Shown: in pieces, positions 41,248-50,279 of the stretch
Layout of the letters: the number at the start of each line of letters is the position of its first letter
How positions within the stretch are numbered: position 1 is the first letter of the stretch
NCBI GenBank assembly: GCA_021324615.1
Contig: JAJPIT010000003.1
Span: forward strand, 1 to 64,000
Direction of reading: 5' to 3'
Length of the DNA stretch: 64,000 bases
From: Terriglobia bacterium
GTDB taxonomy: Bacteria > Acidobacteriota > Terriglobia > Bryobacterales > Bryobacteraceae
Notes under the pieces: model-generated
Seen by the model: the letters and a program-made list of their open reading frames with translations, nothing else
Database searches by the model: none
Told to the model about the DNA's origin: nothing
Program-made: the position numbers and the translations under genes

Positions 41248-42633
41248 ATGCATCCTGTTATGAGGCTCCAGCACATTACTGCCGGCTTGCGCATCGGCGC
41301 CCTTCTTTCTTCTTTTCTTATATTTACTGCCGATTCCGCGCACGCGCAGCGGGCCCGGGCGGCTTTCGACCCCAGCAGCCCGGCGAATCTCCCCAACACC
41401 ATGGACGTCGCCCCCAGCCGCGGCGTCGGCCCGTTCGACGCGGCGCAGGCTCGCGAATGGAAGCTGGCCGCTGAGCTGTTATGCGCTCAAAGCCGCTATC
41501 CGGAGGCGGAAAAACTCTACTCCAGGCTGCTTGAGGAGCGCGAGCACGCCCTCGGCCTGAACAGCCCGGAGATTGTCGAGGATCTCTACAACCTGGGCCG
41601 GGTGAACTTCGCGCAGATGAAATATGGCATGGCGGTCACCTACTACGAGCGCGCGCTACAGATCATGGAAACGGCCAAGGGCCGCCAGGACGCGGCCGTC
41701 GCCGGGCCGCTGGATCATCTGACGAAAGTCTACCGGATGCAGGAAAAGTATCCCCAGGCCGAGCAGTATGCCCGCCGCGCCGCCGCCGTGATCGAAAGAG
41801 CCAACGGGCCGGAGGCGCCGGAGCTGGCGCCGGAGTTGATCGCCGTCGGTGAGCTGCTGGTCCTGGAAAAACAGTTCGCTCCGGCGCAGGAGCAGTTCGA
41901 GCGAGCCGTGAAGATCATCGAAACGCATTCCGGGGTGGCCAGTGCGGATCTGCTGCCCGCGCTGGACGGGCTGGCCGCGGTCTTCACCGAAACGCATCGC
42001 AATCCGGAGGCGGAAGCCGCCATGCGTCGCGCGCTTTCCATCCGCGAAAGCGTTTATGGCGCATCCACCGTCGAGGTGGCCGAGACGCTCGAACGGCTGG
42101 GCCGCTTCTATTTCGAGCAGAAAAAATTTCCGGAAGCGTCGTATTGCTATGAGCGCACGCTGTTCATCCGCGAAAAGATGCACGGCGATCAGGCTCCGGA
42201 TACACAGGCAACGCTCACCGAAGTGGCCAACGTGTACGGCGCGCAAGGCCGGCAGGCGGACGCTGAGCCGCTGTTCCGGTCCATGCTTTCGGCCAAGGAA
42301 GTCGATCTGGTGGCCAGCACCAATTCGCTGGCCGCGCTTTTGGCCGCGCAGAATCGCAACTCGGAAGCCGAGCAACTGTATAAGACGTCGATCAGCGTGC
42401 TGGACCGGCACGGATTTGTCACCGCGCGCCGGCCGTCGATCAATCCGGCCGATCCGCCCCATCCGCTGCTGGCCGAAACGCTGGATCAGTACGCGGCGCT
42501 GCTCAAAAAGATGCGCAAGCGTTCGGAGGCCGCCAAGATGGAGGCGCGCGCCAGAATGCTGCACTCTTTCGCCGGCGCAAAGTCCGGGGAACCGACCTCA
42601 TCCAGCTCCGCTTCGCAGCGAAAGAGCTGGTAA
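41248..42633 (+). CDS. Exported tetratricopeptide-repeat protein
   Basis: A 461-aa protein with a signal peptide (RIGALLSSFLIFTADSAHAQ). About eight kinesin-light-chain-like TPR units follow (for example VEDLYNLGRVNFAQMKYGMA and VAETLERLGRFYFEQKKFPE). ATG 41260 is an equally good start. An ORF of 12 codons (41225-41263) ends with an ATGA overlap on that second ATG. The C-terminal 30 residues are Ser-rich. Such repeats mediate protein contacts; the partner is unknown. The SPOR-domain gene follows after 54 bases. Confidence 0.8.
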   Translation: MHPVMRLQHITAGLRIGALLSSFLIFTADSAHAQRARAAFDPSSPANLPNTMDVAPSRGVGPFDAAQAREWKLAAELLCAQSRYPEAEKLYSRLLEEREHALGLNSPEIVEDLYNLGRVNFAQMKYGMAVTYYERALQIMETAKGRQDAAVAGPLDHLTKVYRMQEKYPQAEQYARRAAAVIERANGPEAPELAPELIAVGELLVLEKQFAPAQEQFERAVKIIETHSGVASADLLPALDGLAAVFTETHRNPEAEAAMRRALSIRESVYGASTVEVAETLERLGRFYFEQKKFPEASYCYERTLFIREKMHGDQAPDTQATLTEVANVYGAQGRQADAEPLFRSMLSAKEVDLVASTNSLAALLAAQNRNSEAEQLYKTSISVLDRHGFVTARRPSINPADPPHPLLAETLDQYAALLKKMRKRSEAAKMEARARMLHSFAGAKSGEPTSSSSASQRKSW

Positions 42634-42687
42634 GCGGCGTTCCGGCGTACTAAGGAAAAACTCCGAAACGGCCGATGGATTCACCGT

Positions 42688-43224
42688 ATGACGAGCTTTA
42701 GCTTGCGCGACCCGCTTCCCCCGCCGGTCCCGGAAGCTCAGATGGCGGAGGTATCGGCGGAGTTTGAAATTGTCCTGGGAAAGCGCCAGATCGCCGGGGT
42801 GATGTTCGTCGCCAGCGTCCTGCTGGCGGTCTTTTCCGCGGTTTCCTACATCGCCGGAGAAGCGGTGTCGCCCCGCAAGGCGTCCGCCATCGAACGTCCG
42901 GCGCCCGGCGCAACCGTCCCGCCGGCGCCCGCGCCGGTTGTGATCGAGGCGCCCAAACCGGCCGCGCCGCCCGCTCCGCTGTTTGCGGAACCGGCCCGCG
43001 GCGGCCTCTACCTGCAAATGGGCGCGCTCGATAAAGGAATGGCGGCGATCCTCGCCGAGGGCCTCCGCACGCATGGATTCGACGCCTTTGTCGCCCCCGG
43101 TCCGAGCGAAAAAATATTCCGCGTGCTGATCGGGCCGCTGGCCGATCCACAAGCGTACCGGCGGGTCAAGGATTCGATCGACGATCTCGGGCTCAACGCC
43201 TTCGCCAAGAAAATCGAGCAATAA
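42688..43224 (+). CDS. SPOR-domain membrane protein
   Basis: A bitopic inner-membrane protein of 178 aa. A cytoplasmic segment of about 33 residues precedes one transmembrane helix (IAGVMFVASVLLAVFSAVSY). A Pro/Ala-rich periplasmic linker and a C-terminal SPOR domain follow (GLYLQMGALDKGMAAILAEG to the end). SPOR domains bind peptidoglycan stripped of stem peptides at division sites, so a role in septal cell-wall work is likely. It lies between an exported TPR protein and an S9 peptidase. Confidence 0.82.
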   Translation: MTSFSLRDPLPPPVPEAQMAEVSAEFEIVLGKRQIAGVMFVASVLLAVFSAVSYIAGEAVSPRKASAIERPAPGATVPPAPAPVVIEAPKPAAPPAPLFAEPARGGLYLQMGALDKGMAAILAEGLRTHGFDAFVAPGPSEKIFRVLIGPLADPQAYRRVKDSIDDLGLNAFAKKIEQ

Positions 43225-43269
43225 CCCGCCAATTCTGGCGCGCACCGATCGTGATATACTCCCACAACG

Positions 43270-45636
43270 ATGAAGGCTCGCGGCTTTCAGGGAGGCTGGA
43301 TGCGCATGTGGTTTCGTGTTCTTGTAATCGCCATTGGAGCGGCCGGGTTCGGCGCTTCGCCGCTGGCTTCGGCGCCGCCCGAGGTTCCTTCCTATCAGCG
43401 TTTTCTCAGTCCGGCGTCGCCGCAGGAGGTTGTCGCCGCGCGAAAAGTGGACCGGGTGGCGTGGGTGGACTACGCCGAGGGGAAACGGAACGCCTACACC
43501 GCGGCCGCGCCCCGCTTTGTCCCCGTGCGGTTGACCAATTTTCAGAAAGACGACGGCATCATGATGTCGGAGATTCGCATCTCCGACGACGGCAGCACGG
43601 TGGTGTTCCTCCGCGGCGAGGCTCCCAATCGCGAAGGCTGGTCGCCGAATCCTTCGGCCGATCCGAACGGGCCGGAACATGCCATCTGGGCTGCGCGCAC
43701 CAACGCGCCCGGTTCGGCGTGGCGGGTGGTGGACGCGGCCAACCCCGCTCTGGCGCCCGATGGCAGCTCGATTCTCTTCATCAAGGACGGCCAGATTTTC
43801 CGCGCCAAACTCAGCCCGGTGAAGCCGGCGAGCGAAGTGGACCGGGGCGAAAAGGCCTTCATTAAAGAATGGGGCGTGCAGAGCGATCCGCAATGGTCGC
43901 CCGACGGCCGCAAGATCGCCTTCGTCAGCACGCGCACCGATCACAGCTTCATCGCGGTCTACGATGTCGCGACGCGCTCGGTGAAGTATATGTCGCCGAG
44001 CGTCGATTTCGACACTACGCCGATGTGGATGTCCGACAGCCGGCACCTGATCTTCATGCGCCAGCCGGGATTGCCGTTCGGGCAGCAGACGCTGCAAGTG
44101 GGTCCGGGAAGCGGCGCGGTGTATAGCGAAGCGGCCGGCGGGCGCGGGGAAAATCGCGTCGTCAACAACTCGCCCGGTTTCATGCGGGCGACTTTCAAAG
44201 GCGGCTACACGGTCGCGTTCTATAAAGCCGATGCCACTACCGGCGAAGCGCGGGAAGTCTGGCACAACCAACCCAACGATCCGATCGTGATCAATCCCGG
44301 CAACCTTCGCCTGGCCGGGAATTTTTTGATTTTCCAATATGTCGCGCCGGGATCGGGACGCGGAAGAGGCGGGCGCGGAGGGCGCGGCGGGCGCGGGGGC
44401 CGTGGCGGAAACGCCGCGCCGCAGCTTCCCCTGACGCCGGAACAGGAAGCCAAGGCCAAGGATGAATGGGACCGCTACTATTCGCTGGACCTGAACGACG
44501 CCTCGGCGCGGCCGGTGCTGCTGACCACCACCGACGGCCTCATCGAAAATGAGACCTCCATCGCCATTTCGCGCGACGAAAAGACGTTTTACTACTGCAC
44601 CAACGCCGGCGACATCGAGCGGCGGCACATCTGGGCCGTACCGGTGAGCGGCGGCACTCCGGTTCAGATCACAACCGGGGAAGGCGTCGAGACCTATCCA
44701 ACTCCGCTCGCCTCGGGCGCTTATCTGGCGACTTTCAGCGCCGATTGGAACATGCCGCAATCGCTGGGGATCTGGAAACTCGCATCAGACGGGCCGGTTC
44801 GCGCGGCGGCGCCGCAAAAGATCATCTTCCCGACTACGATGCCGGGCTTTCCCAAGGACGAGCATGTGAAACCGCAGATCGTGCTGACCCGGGCCGACGA
44901 TGGGCTGGAGATCCACAACCAGCTCTTCCTGCCGAAAGACCTGAAGCCGGGCGAGCGGCGGCCGGCCATCGTGTTCGTTCACGGCGGCCCTCCGCGGCAG
45001 ATGATGCCTGCCTATCACTACATGCAGTTTTATCACTGGGCCTATGGGATCAATCAGTGGCTGGCGAGCCAGGGTTACGTCGTGATGTCGATCAATTACC
45101 GTCTGGGGATCGGCTACGGGCGGTCCTTCCGCCAGGCGGCCAACGCCGGAGCGCAGGGCAATAGCGAATACAAGGATGTTCTGGCCGGCGGCAAATATTT
45201 GCAGACCCGGGCCGACGTCGATCCGAACCGCATCGGTATCTGGGGACTCTCCTACGGCGGCCTGCTGACCTCCGAAGCGCTGGCGCGCAACTCCGATATT
45301 TTTAAAGCCGGCGTCGATCTGGCGGGAGTGCATCTGGAAGGCAATTCGCTTGATCCGGCCTCGATTTCTTATCAATCTTCGGCGGTGAGCGCCATAGACA
45401 AATGGAAGTCGCCGGTGCTGCTGGTGCAGGGCGACGACGACCGCAACGTGGCGTTTTTGCAAACGGTGGGGTTGGTGCAGTTGCTGCGGCAGCGCGATGT
45501 TTACTACGAGCTCATCGTTTTTCCCGACGACGTGCACGAATCCCTGCTGCATAGCCGCTGGATGTACACACTGGGGCGCATGCAGACGTTCTTTCACAGA
45601 TTTTTGTGGGAAAAGCAGCCGGGGTCGAATAATTAG
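43270..45636 (+). CDS. Exported S9-family prolyl oligopeptidase with RGG-repeat insertion
   Basis: A 788-aa serine peptidase. The signal peptide covers roughly residues 1-35. A WD40-like/DPP-type beta-propeller occupies about 60-520. The C-terminal peptidase domain has the nucleophile in GIWGLSYGGLLTSEA (Ser661), the acid in VQGDDDRNVAF and the base in FPDDVHESLL (His756). Within the propeller, residues 364-380 are only Arg and Gly (RGRGGRGG and so on), followed by a charged linker. Such an RGG tract is unusual in a secreted enzyme and may be a surface loop. A TATACT ends nine bases before the ATG, giving a leader of about three bases. Confidence 0.9.
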   Translation: MKARGFQGGWMRMWFRVLVIAIGAAGFGASPLASAPPEVPSYQRFLSPASPQEVVAARKVDRVAWVDYAEGKRNAYTAAAPRFVPVRLTNFQKDDGIMMSEIRISDDGSTVVFLRGEAPNREGWSPNPSADPNGPEHAIWAARTNAPGSAWRVVDAANPALAPDGSSILFIKDGQIFRAKLSPVKPASEVDRGEKAFIKEWGVQSDPQWSPDGRKIAFVSTRTDHSFIAVYDVATRSVKYMSPSVDFDTTPMWMSDSRHLIFMRQPGLPFGQQTLQVGPGSGAVYSEAAGGRGENRVVNNSPGFMRATFKGGYTVAFYKADATTGEAREVWHNQPNDPIVINPGNLRLAGNFLIFQYVAPGSGRGRGGRGGRGGRGGRGGNAAPQLPLTPEQEAKAKDEWDRYYSLDLNDASARPVLLTTTDGLIENETSIAISRDEKTFYYCTNAGDIERRHIWAVPVSGGTPVQITTGEGVETYPTPLASGAYLATFSADWNMPQSLGIWKLASDGPVRAAAPQKIIFPTTMPGFPKDEHVKPQIVLTRADDGLEIHNQLFLPKDLKPGERRPAIVFVHGGPPRQMMPAYHYMQFYHWAYGINQWLASQGYVVMSINYRLGIGYGRSFRQAANAGAQGNSEYKDVLAGGKYLQTRADVDPNRIGIWGLSYGGLLTSEALARNSDIFKAGVDLAGVHLEGNSLDPASISYQSSAVSAIDKWKSPVLLVQGDDDRNVAFLQTVGLVQLLRQRDVYYELIVFPDDVHESLLHSRWMYTLGRMQTFFHRFLWEKQPGSNN

Positions 45637-45665
45637 ACCGCTGAAGCTTCCGGCCGAACGGCGGC

Positions 45666-46127
45666 TCAGAACGGCACGTCGTCGTCGGTGACTTCGCCGC
45701 TGGGCGGAGGGGATGGCGCCGCCGGACGGGATCGCGGGGCGCTGCGCATCGGCTGCTCCTGCGAGAATCCCTCCTCGGGCGCTCCGCCTTCACCTCGTCC
45801 GCCAAGCAGGATCACGTCCTCGGCAATCACTTCGGTCGTCCAGATTTTCTTGCCGTCCTTATCGTCGTAGCTGCGCGTCTGAAGGCGGCCTTCGACGTAA
45901 ACCTGCTTGCCCTTGGTCAGATACGGCGCGACATTTTCGCCCCGCCATAACACCACGTTGGACCAGTTGGTTTCTTCCTTCCACTCCCCCGTCTGCTGAT
46001 CCTTCCAGCGGCGGTTGGTCGCCACGGAAAATTTGGTCACCGCCGTCTGCGAGGCCGTGTACGCCGTCTCGGCGTCCCGTCCCAGATGGCCGATCAGGAT
46101 GACTTTATTTACGCTTCGGCTTGCCAT
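45666..46127 (-). CDS. ssb: Single-stranded DNA-binding protein
   Basis: Homotetrameric OB-fold protein protecting single-stranded DNA in replication and repair. ATG 46127 gives 153 aa starting MASRSVNKVILIGHLGRDAE; the longer frame adds seven unsupported residues. SVATNRRWKDQQTGEWKEET and GKQVYVEGRLQTRSYDD are typical. The disordered linker is Pro/Ser/Arg-rich, and the acidic tip DDDVPF is the conserved partner-binding end. TACAGT at 46142-46137 predicts a three-base leader. Confidence 0.96.
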   Translation of the reverse strand: MASRSVNKVILIGHLGRDAETAYTASQTAVTKFSVATNRRWKDQQTGEWKEETNWSNVVLWRGENVAPYLTKGKQVYVEGRLQTRSYDDKDGKKIWTTEVIAEDVILLGGRGEGGAPEEGFSQEQPMRSAPRSRPAAPSPPPSGEVTDDDVPF

Positions 46128-46174
46128 GATTTTTGCACTGTAGCACACCTCGGCGTTACGATATGCTGGACGAC

Positions 46175-46954
46175 ATGAACCGACGAAGCTTCGCGGGCGC
46201 CATGGCCGGACTGGCCGCCTTGCGGCCGCTGTTTGCCGGCCAGCCCGCGGGCGATTCCTCCGCGCCGGCGCGGTTTTACACCATGGACCGGTTCCAGTTG
46301 AAACAGGGCACGCAGCCGGGCCGCATGAACAACTGGTTTCAGAACTTCCTGCTCCCGAAGATGTCGAAGATCCATTCCGGGCCGAAGATCGTTCTGGAAT
46401 CGGTGATCGCGCCGCATCATCCGCAGATACTGATGATCGCCGGATTTTCCTCGTTCGAGCAGATCTGGACCACGCTCTCCGCGCTCAACGGCGCCGACGT
46501 GTGGCAAGCCTGGGAGAAGATCGAGCGCGGGCCGGAGCCGCCGTTTGAATCGCAATCCTTCAGTATCTACCAGGCCGCGCCGTATTCTCCGGAGATCGCC
46601 GCGCGGAGACACGACAAACCCCGCTATTTCGAGCTGCGGCAGTATCACTCCCCCACCGGTTCGCAGCTTAAAGCGCTGCATGAACGCTTCGCCGGACCGG
46701 AAAGCAAGGCGTTTCACCGCTCCGGAATTTTTCCGGTTCTCTACACCAGCGGCCTGTTCGGCGCCAATCTGCCCAATCTCACTTATTTAATTCCGTTCGA
46801 CTCGCTGGAGGCGCGGGAAAAAGCCTGGGACGCCTTCGCCGCCGATCCGGAATGGATCAAGGCGCGCCAGGAGTCGATCGACGCGCACGGCCAGATCGTC
46901 GCCGTCGCCGATCTGTCCATTTATCGCGCCACCCCGTATTCGCCCATTTCATGA
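46175..46954 (+). CDS. Exported NIPSNAP-domain protein
   Basis: A 259-aa protein beginning MNRRSFAGAMAGLAALRPLF, a Tat-like or Sec signal. Two ferredoxin-like alpha/beta repeats of the NIPSNAP type follow: the first has FYTMDRFQLKQGTQPGRMNN, the second FELRQYHSPTGSQLKALHER with WIKARQES at the end. NIPSNAP proteins are of unknown biochemical role. Its stop overlaps the pxpB start (ATGA), so it forms an operon with the 5-oxoprolinase subunits. ATG 46163 would add four residues. Confidence 0.83.
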   Translation: MNRRSFAGAMAGLAALRPLFAGQPAGDSSAPARFYTMDRFQLKQGTQPGRMNNWFQNFLLPKMSKIHSGPKIVLESVIAPHHPQILMIAGFSSFEQIWTTLSALNGADVWQAWEKIERGPEPPFESQSFSIYQAAPYSPEIAARRHDKPRYFELRQYHSPTGSQLKALHERFAGPESKAFHRSGIFPVLYTSGLFGANLPNLTYLIPFDSLEAREKAWDAFAADPEWIKARQESIDAHGQIVAVADLSIYRATPYSPIS

Positions 46955-47589
46955 CCATGTTCCGCTACGCCAGTGATCAGTCGCTGCTGGTGTATCTGGG
47001 CGAGGAAGTGAATCTCGAAACGCATCAGCGCGTATTAAAACTGCTGCGGCTGCTCCAGGCCGAGCCGATTCCCGGCGTGCGCAATCTTCATCCGGCCTAT
47101 CATTCGATTCTGATCGTCTTCGATCCGCTGCGCCAGGAGCATGAAAGCGTCGAGCGCGCGGTGGCGGCTTGCATCCGCCGGCTCGATTCCATCACGCTGC
47201 CCGAGCCCCGCCTGGTCGAGATTCCGGTGATCTATGACGGCCCCGATTTAGCCGACGTGGCCGCGCTTCATCAAATGACGCCGCAGCGCGTCATCGAGCT
47301 GCACTCCTCGGCGGAGTACGTGGTTTACTTTGTCGGATTCGTGCCGGGGTTTGCCTACCTGGGCGGGTTGCCGCCGGAGCTGGCCACGCCGCGTCTGGAG
47401 TCCCCGCGGCAACGCGTGCCCAAGGGCAGCGTGGCCATCGGCGGCTCGCACACCGGCGTCTATCCGTTCGAAACGCCGGGCGGATGGCGGTTGATTGGCA
47501 GAACGACGCTGGAGATCTTCGATCCCGAGCGCGAAGAGCTGAGCCGGCTGGTGATTGGCGACCGCGTGCGGTTCGTTCCGGCCTCATGA
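46951..47589 (+). CDS. pxpB: 5-oxoprolinase subunit B (KipI-like)
   Basis: Subunit of the ATP-dependent PxpABC 5-oxoprolinase. The 212-aa protein has the N-terminal ferredoxin-like part (QRVLKLLRLLQAEPIPGVRN) and the cyclophilin-like C-terminal CT_C_D domain (VGFVPGFAYLGGLPPEL and RQRVPKGSVAIGGSHTGVYP). ATG 46951 overlaps the stop of the NIPSNAP gene; the longer frame is inside that gene. It is coupled to pxpC by ATGA. Confidence 0.93.
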   Translation: MTMFRYASDQSLLVYLGEEVNLETHQRVLKLLRLLQAEPIPGVRNLHPAYHSILIVFDPLRQEHESVERAVAACIRRLDSITLPEPRLVEIPVIYDGPDLADVAALHQMTPQRVIELHSSAEYVVYFVGFVPGFAYLGGLPPELATPRLESPRQRVPKGSVAIGGSHTGVYPFETPGGWRLIGRTTLEIFDPEREELSRLVIGDRVRFVPAS

Positions 47590-48518
47590 GCACGATTCGG
47601 GTTCAAGCGCCGGGAATGTTGACCACCGTGCAGGATCTGGGCCGCTACGGCTACGGTCCGCTGGGCGTCTCGCCGTCGGGCGCGGCGGATCCGGTCGCGC
47701 TGCGGGTGGGCAATCTGCTGGTGGGAAACCCGGAGTCGGCCGCCGCCCTGGAAATGACCTTGCTCGGCGGCACGTTTGTATTTCCCGAGGGTGCGGTCGT
47801 CGCGCTCGCCGGCGCTGATTTTTCCGGGGCGGTGGATGGCACGCCGCTGGCGCCATGGACCGCCTGCGAGCTGCCGCCCGGCGCCACGCTGCGCACCGGC
47901 GGCGCGCAATCGGGCGCGCGATGCTATTTGTGCGTGCGCGGCGGGATCGAGGTAAAACCCCTGCTCGGCAGCGCCTCCACGCATCTTCTCACCGGCCTGG
48001 GCGGCTTCCAAGGACGGCCGCTCAAACGCGGCGACGTCCTACGCATCGGCCGGGGCGGGGGAACGCCGCGCGCGATCCGTCCGGCCCAACTGGCCAAGCT
48101 TGCGCCGCGCAAAATCCTCCGCGTCACCGAGGGGCCGCAAGCCGGCTGGTTTTCGCGCGCATCCCGTGACCGTTTCTTCAGCGCCGTATATCAGGTGACC
48201 GGAGAATCCAATCGCATGGGTTTGCGGCTGGAGGGTCCGGCGCTGGAGACGCCGCACTCCGGGCAGATGATCTCCGAAGGCGTTTCCCTCGGCGCGATCC
48301 AGATTCCGGCCGGGGGCAAGCCGATCATTCTTTTTGTCGAACAGCAGACCACCGGCGGCTATCCGAAGATCGCCAACGTGATTTCCGCCGATCTTGCCAG
48401 CATCGGGCAACTGCGCCCGCGCGAAGAAATCCGCTTCGAACCGGTCGAGCCGGCCGCCGCCAGAGCCCTGATCCGGGAACAGGAGGAACTGTTGCTTTCA
48501 GGCGCGCTGTTTCAATAA
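47586..48518 (+). CDS. pxpC: 5-oxoprolinase subunit C (KipA-like)
   Basis: Partner of PxpB. The 310-aa protein carries the CT_A_B/AHS2 domain with VQAPGMLTTVQDLGRYGYGP, GVSPSGAADPVALRVGNLLV and QTTGGYPKIANVISADLA. ATG 47586 overlaps the pxpB stop. The third subunit, PxpA (LamB/YcsF family), is not in the window, so the complex needs a gene from elsewhere or the pair acts differently here. Confidence 0.93.
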   Translation: MSTIRVQAPGMLTTVQDLGRYGYGPLGVSPSGAADPVALRVGNLLVGNPESAAALEMTLLGGTFVFPEGAVVALAGADFSGAVDGTPLAPWTACELPPGATLRTGGAQSGARCYLCVRGGIEVKPLLGSASTHLLTGLGGFQGRPLKRGDVLRIGRGGGTPRAIRPAQLAKLAPRKILRVTEGPQAGWFSRASRDRFFSAVYQVTGESNRMGLRLEGPALETPHSGQMISEGVSLGAIQIPAGGKPIILFVEQQTTGGYPKIANVISADLASIGQLRPREEIRFEPVEPAAARALIREQEELLLSGALFQ

Positions 48519-48528
48519 GAGGGCCGCT

Positions 48529-49215
48529 TCAGACCGCCAGCTTTTTCCCGCGCCGCCGAGGCAGATCCCGCTGGGGGATGCCGGCGAATCCGGCGATGCG
48601 GCGCTGGTCAAACGCTTTCGGGAAAAGACTGTAGCAAACGGTGAGCCACAGCAGAAGCAGATCCGTCCGCCAGTTCCGCTGCGCGAGGTAGCGGGCGTTC
48701 AATCGCAGCTTCACCGGGAGGACGTCGCGCCGGTAAACGGATTCGATGTTGCCCGCCCCGGCCAGGATCTCTTCTTCATTGCGGAAACACAGCGTCGCCA
48801 GATAGGTGATTCCGGGCTTCACCTGAAGGACGTTCCGCCAGGATTCGTTCTGCAAATCGACGAATTTAGGGACCTCCGGGCGCGGCCCGATCAGGCTCAT
48901 CTCGCCTTTCAGGACATTGAGGAATTGGGGCAGCTCGTCGATTTTCAGCCGACGCAGATGTCTGCCCAGCCGGGTGACCCGCGGATCCCCAGCGCCGGTA
49001 ACCGCGCCGCCGGAGCCGCCGGACATGGTGCGGAATTTCAGGATGCGAAACAGCTCGCCGTGCTGGCCCACGCGCCACTGGCGGAACAGGACGGGCCGCC
49101 CGTCGAAGATCCAGATCAGCAGCGCAAGGATCGCGAAAACCGGCGCGAGCGCGGCCAGCACGCCAACGGACACGGCGATATCGACCAGGCGCCTCGACCG
49201 TTGGCGGGAAATCAT
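48529..49215 (-). CDS. Polyprenyl-phosphate sugar-1-phosphate transferase (WcaJ/WbaP C-terminal type)
   Basis: Membrane enzyme that starts exopolysaccharide or glycan repeat units on undecaprenyl phosphate. One N-terminal re-entrant hydrophobic helix (LVDIAVSVGVLAALAPVF) is followed by the catalytic region. This includes FRQWRVGQHGELFRILKFRT, the DELPQ motif (IDELPQFLNVLKGEMSLIGP) and PGITYLATL, where PGITG is more usual. ATG 49215 overlaps the GNAT stop (ATGA). The C-terminus is longer than usual and basic. Confidence 0.9.
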   Translation of the reverse strand: MISRQRSRRLVDIAVSVGVLAALAPVFAILALLIWIFDGRPVLFRQWRVGQHGELFRILKFRTMSGGSGGAVTGAGDPRVTRLGRHLRRLKIDELPQFLNVLKGEMSLIGPRPEVPKFVDLQNESWRNVLQVKPGITYLATLCFRNEEEILAGAGNIESVYRRDVLPVKLRLNARYLAQRNWRTDLLLLWLTVCYSLFPKAFDQRRIAGFAGIPQRDLPRRRGKKLAV

Positions 49216-49850
49216 TGGACGGCGCGGCGAATGACGTACTCGTTCAGCAGGCGCCCGCGATATTGCAGGAAACACTGGCGCAGCTCGAATCCGATCCGCT
49301 GATAGAACGAATTGGTGCGCCCGTTGCCGGTTGCGTCCGTGGTCAGATACACCGCCGGTGCGCCCGCGCTCCAGGCGGCGTCAAGAAAAGCCCGCACCAG
49401 CGCCGTGCCGATCCCCCGGCTCCACGCGTCCGGGGAAACGGCCAGCGAGGATAGCTCGCATTCGCCGGGATGCTGGCGGGCTTTGCCGAGCATCATCCGC
49501 TTCACGTGATAGAAAACCTGCCCGGCCAGCCGGGGCCGGTTCTTCAGCGCCGCGGCCAGGGAGGCCAGCATCGTCCAGCGCGCGGCCTTCATGCGCCGGT
49601 AGAACCGTTCCGGCCGCAGGAAGCCCGCCACAAACGCGTCGATCTGCGCCGGATCGTGGACCAGCAAAATTCCCCCCGGATCTTCCCGCAGCAGGTTATA
49701 GTAGATCGTCAGAAACCGCGGGCCGAGCAAAGTCAGGAAGGAATCGGGAAACGCCGCGCAGTGAATCCGCACAACCGCGGCGATATCGGAGGCTTGCGCG
49801 CGGCGGATCAGCCCCGCCTGCGCCCCCTGGGTTGGAAAGATGGCGTTCAT
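49212..49850 (-). CDS. GNAT-family N-acetyltransferase
   Basis: A 212-aa acetyltransferase. The acetyl-CoA site reads LAVSPDAWSRGIGTALVRAF, preceded by CELSS and followed by YLTTDATGNGRTNSFYQRIG. ATG 49850 is chosen because the protein then begins with the domain (IRRAQASDIAAVVRIHCAAF); the extension to 50072 is Arg-rich and non-homologous. Coupling to the sugar transferase suggests acetylation of a sugar nucleotide or glycan. Confidence 0.85.
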   Translation of the reverse strand: MNAIFPTQGAQAGLIRRAQASDIAAVVRIHCAAFPDSFLTLLGPRFLTIYYNLLREDPGGILLVHDPAQIDAFVAGFLRPERFYRRMKAARWTMLASLAAALKNRPRLAGQVFYHVKRMMLGKARQHPGECELSSLAVSPDAWSRGIGTALVRAFLDAAWSAGAPAVYLTTDATGNGRTNSFYQRIGFELRQCFLQYRGRLLNEYVIRRAVQ

Positions 49851-50279
49851 ATCGGGCCGGCCATTCGGGAAGGCGCGCAAGCGGCCGGCCCCGCCGCGCC
49901 TGAAACGTAAGACAACCCGCAACCGCGGCCGGCTCGATTTGCGCACGCAAACTCGCGGCGGCCTTACCAGGAGCAATCCCGCTTCCATCGCGGCATGGCC
50001 GTCCAAATACCTGGAGCACGGGCGGTTCGCGGTATTTCTTGGGCGTCCGGCGGCCCGCGGCGTTCCCTCCAATGCCTCTTAATGGCGCGGATCTTCCATT
50101 TTTGCCGGCCCTCGGCGACGCCCGGCGCCGATGGCGACGTTCAGGCCGCCCGGATGCGTTTTGGCGAACCGCATAGTGACGCGGCCCCGCCGGGTCGGGT
50201 GCCGCCGCCGGCAACCCGGCAGTGGTTCGCCGGCAGGGCGGGCAAAGCGCGCAAGACGGTTTAGTATGATAGAGATTCT
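49851..50279. other. Intergenic region between divergent GNAT and cyclophilin genes
   Basis: This stretch of 429 bases has no convincing gene. At 50189-50220 on the plus strand a GC-rich hairpin can form (outer gccgggt/acccggc, inner tgccg/cggca). TATGAT at 50265-50270 is the likely -10 of the cyclophilin gene with a three-base leader. I could not match the region to a known riboswitch class. Confidence 0.4.

Noticed and set aside
41225-41263. Twelve-codon upstream ORF ending on the second ATG of the TPR gene
   Set aside because: It has no ribosome site and could easily arise by chance; mentioned in the gene entry only as an alternative start clue.
42598-44760. A 720-codon minus-strand open frame opposite the SPOR and S9 peptidase genes
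   Set aside because: Same antisense composition effect; the plus-strand genes have signal peptide, catalytic triad and SPOR motifs.
49851-50279. Possible riboswitch before the cyclophilin gene
   Set aside because: A GC-rich hairpin is present, but none of the conserved sequence cores of riboswitches I know could be found, and the predicted transcript start (near 50277) lies downstream of the hairpin.
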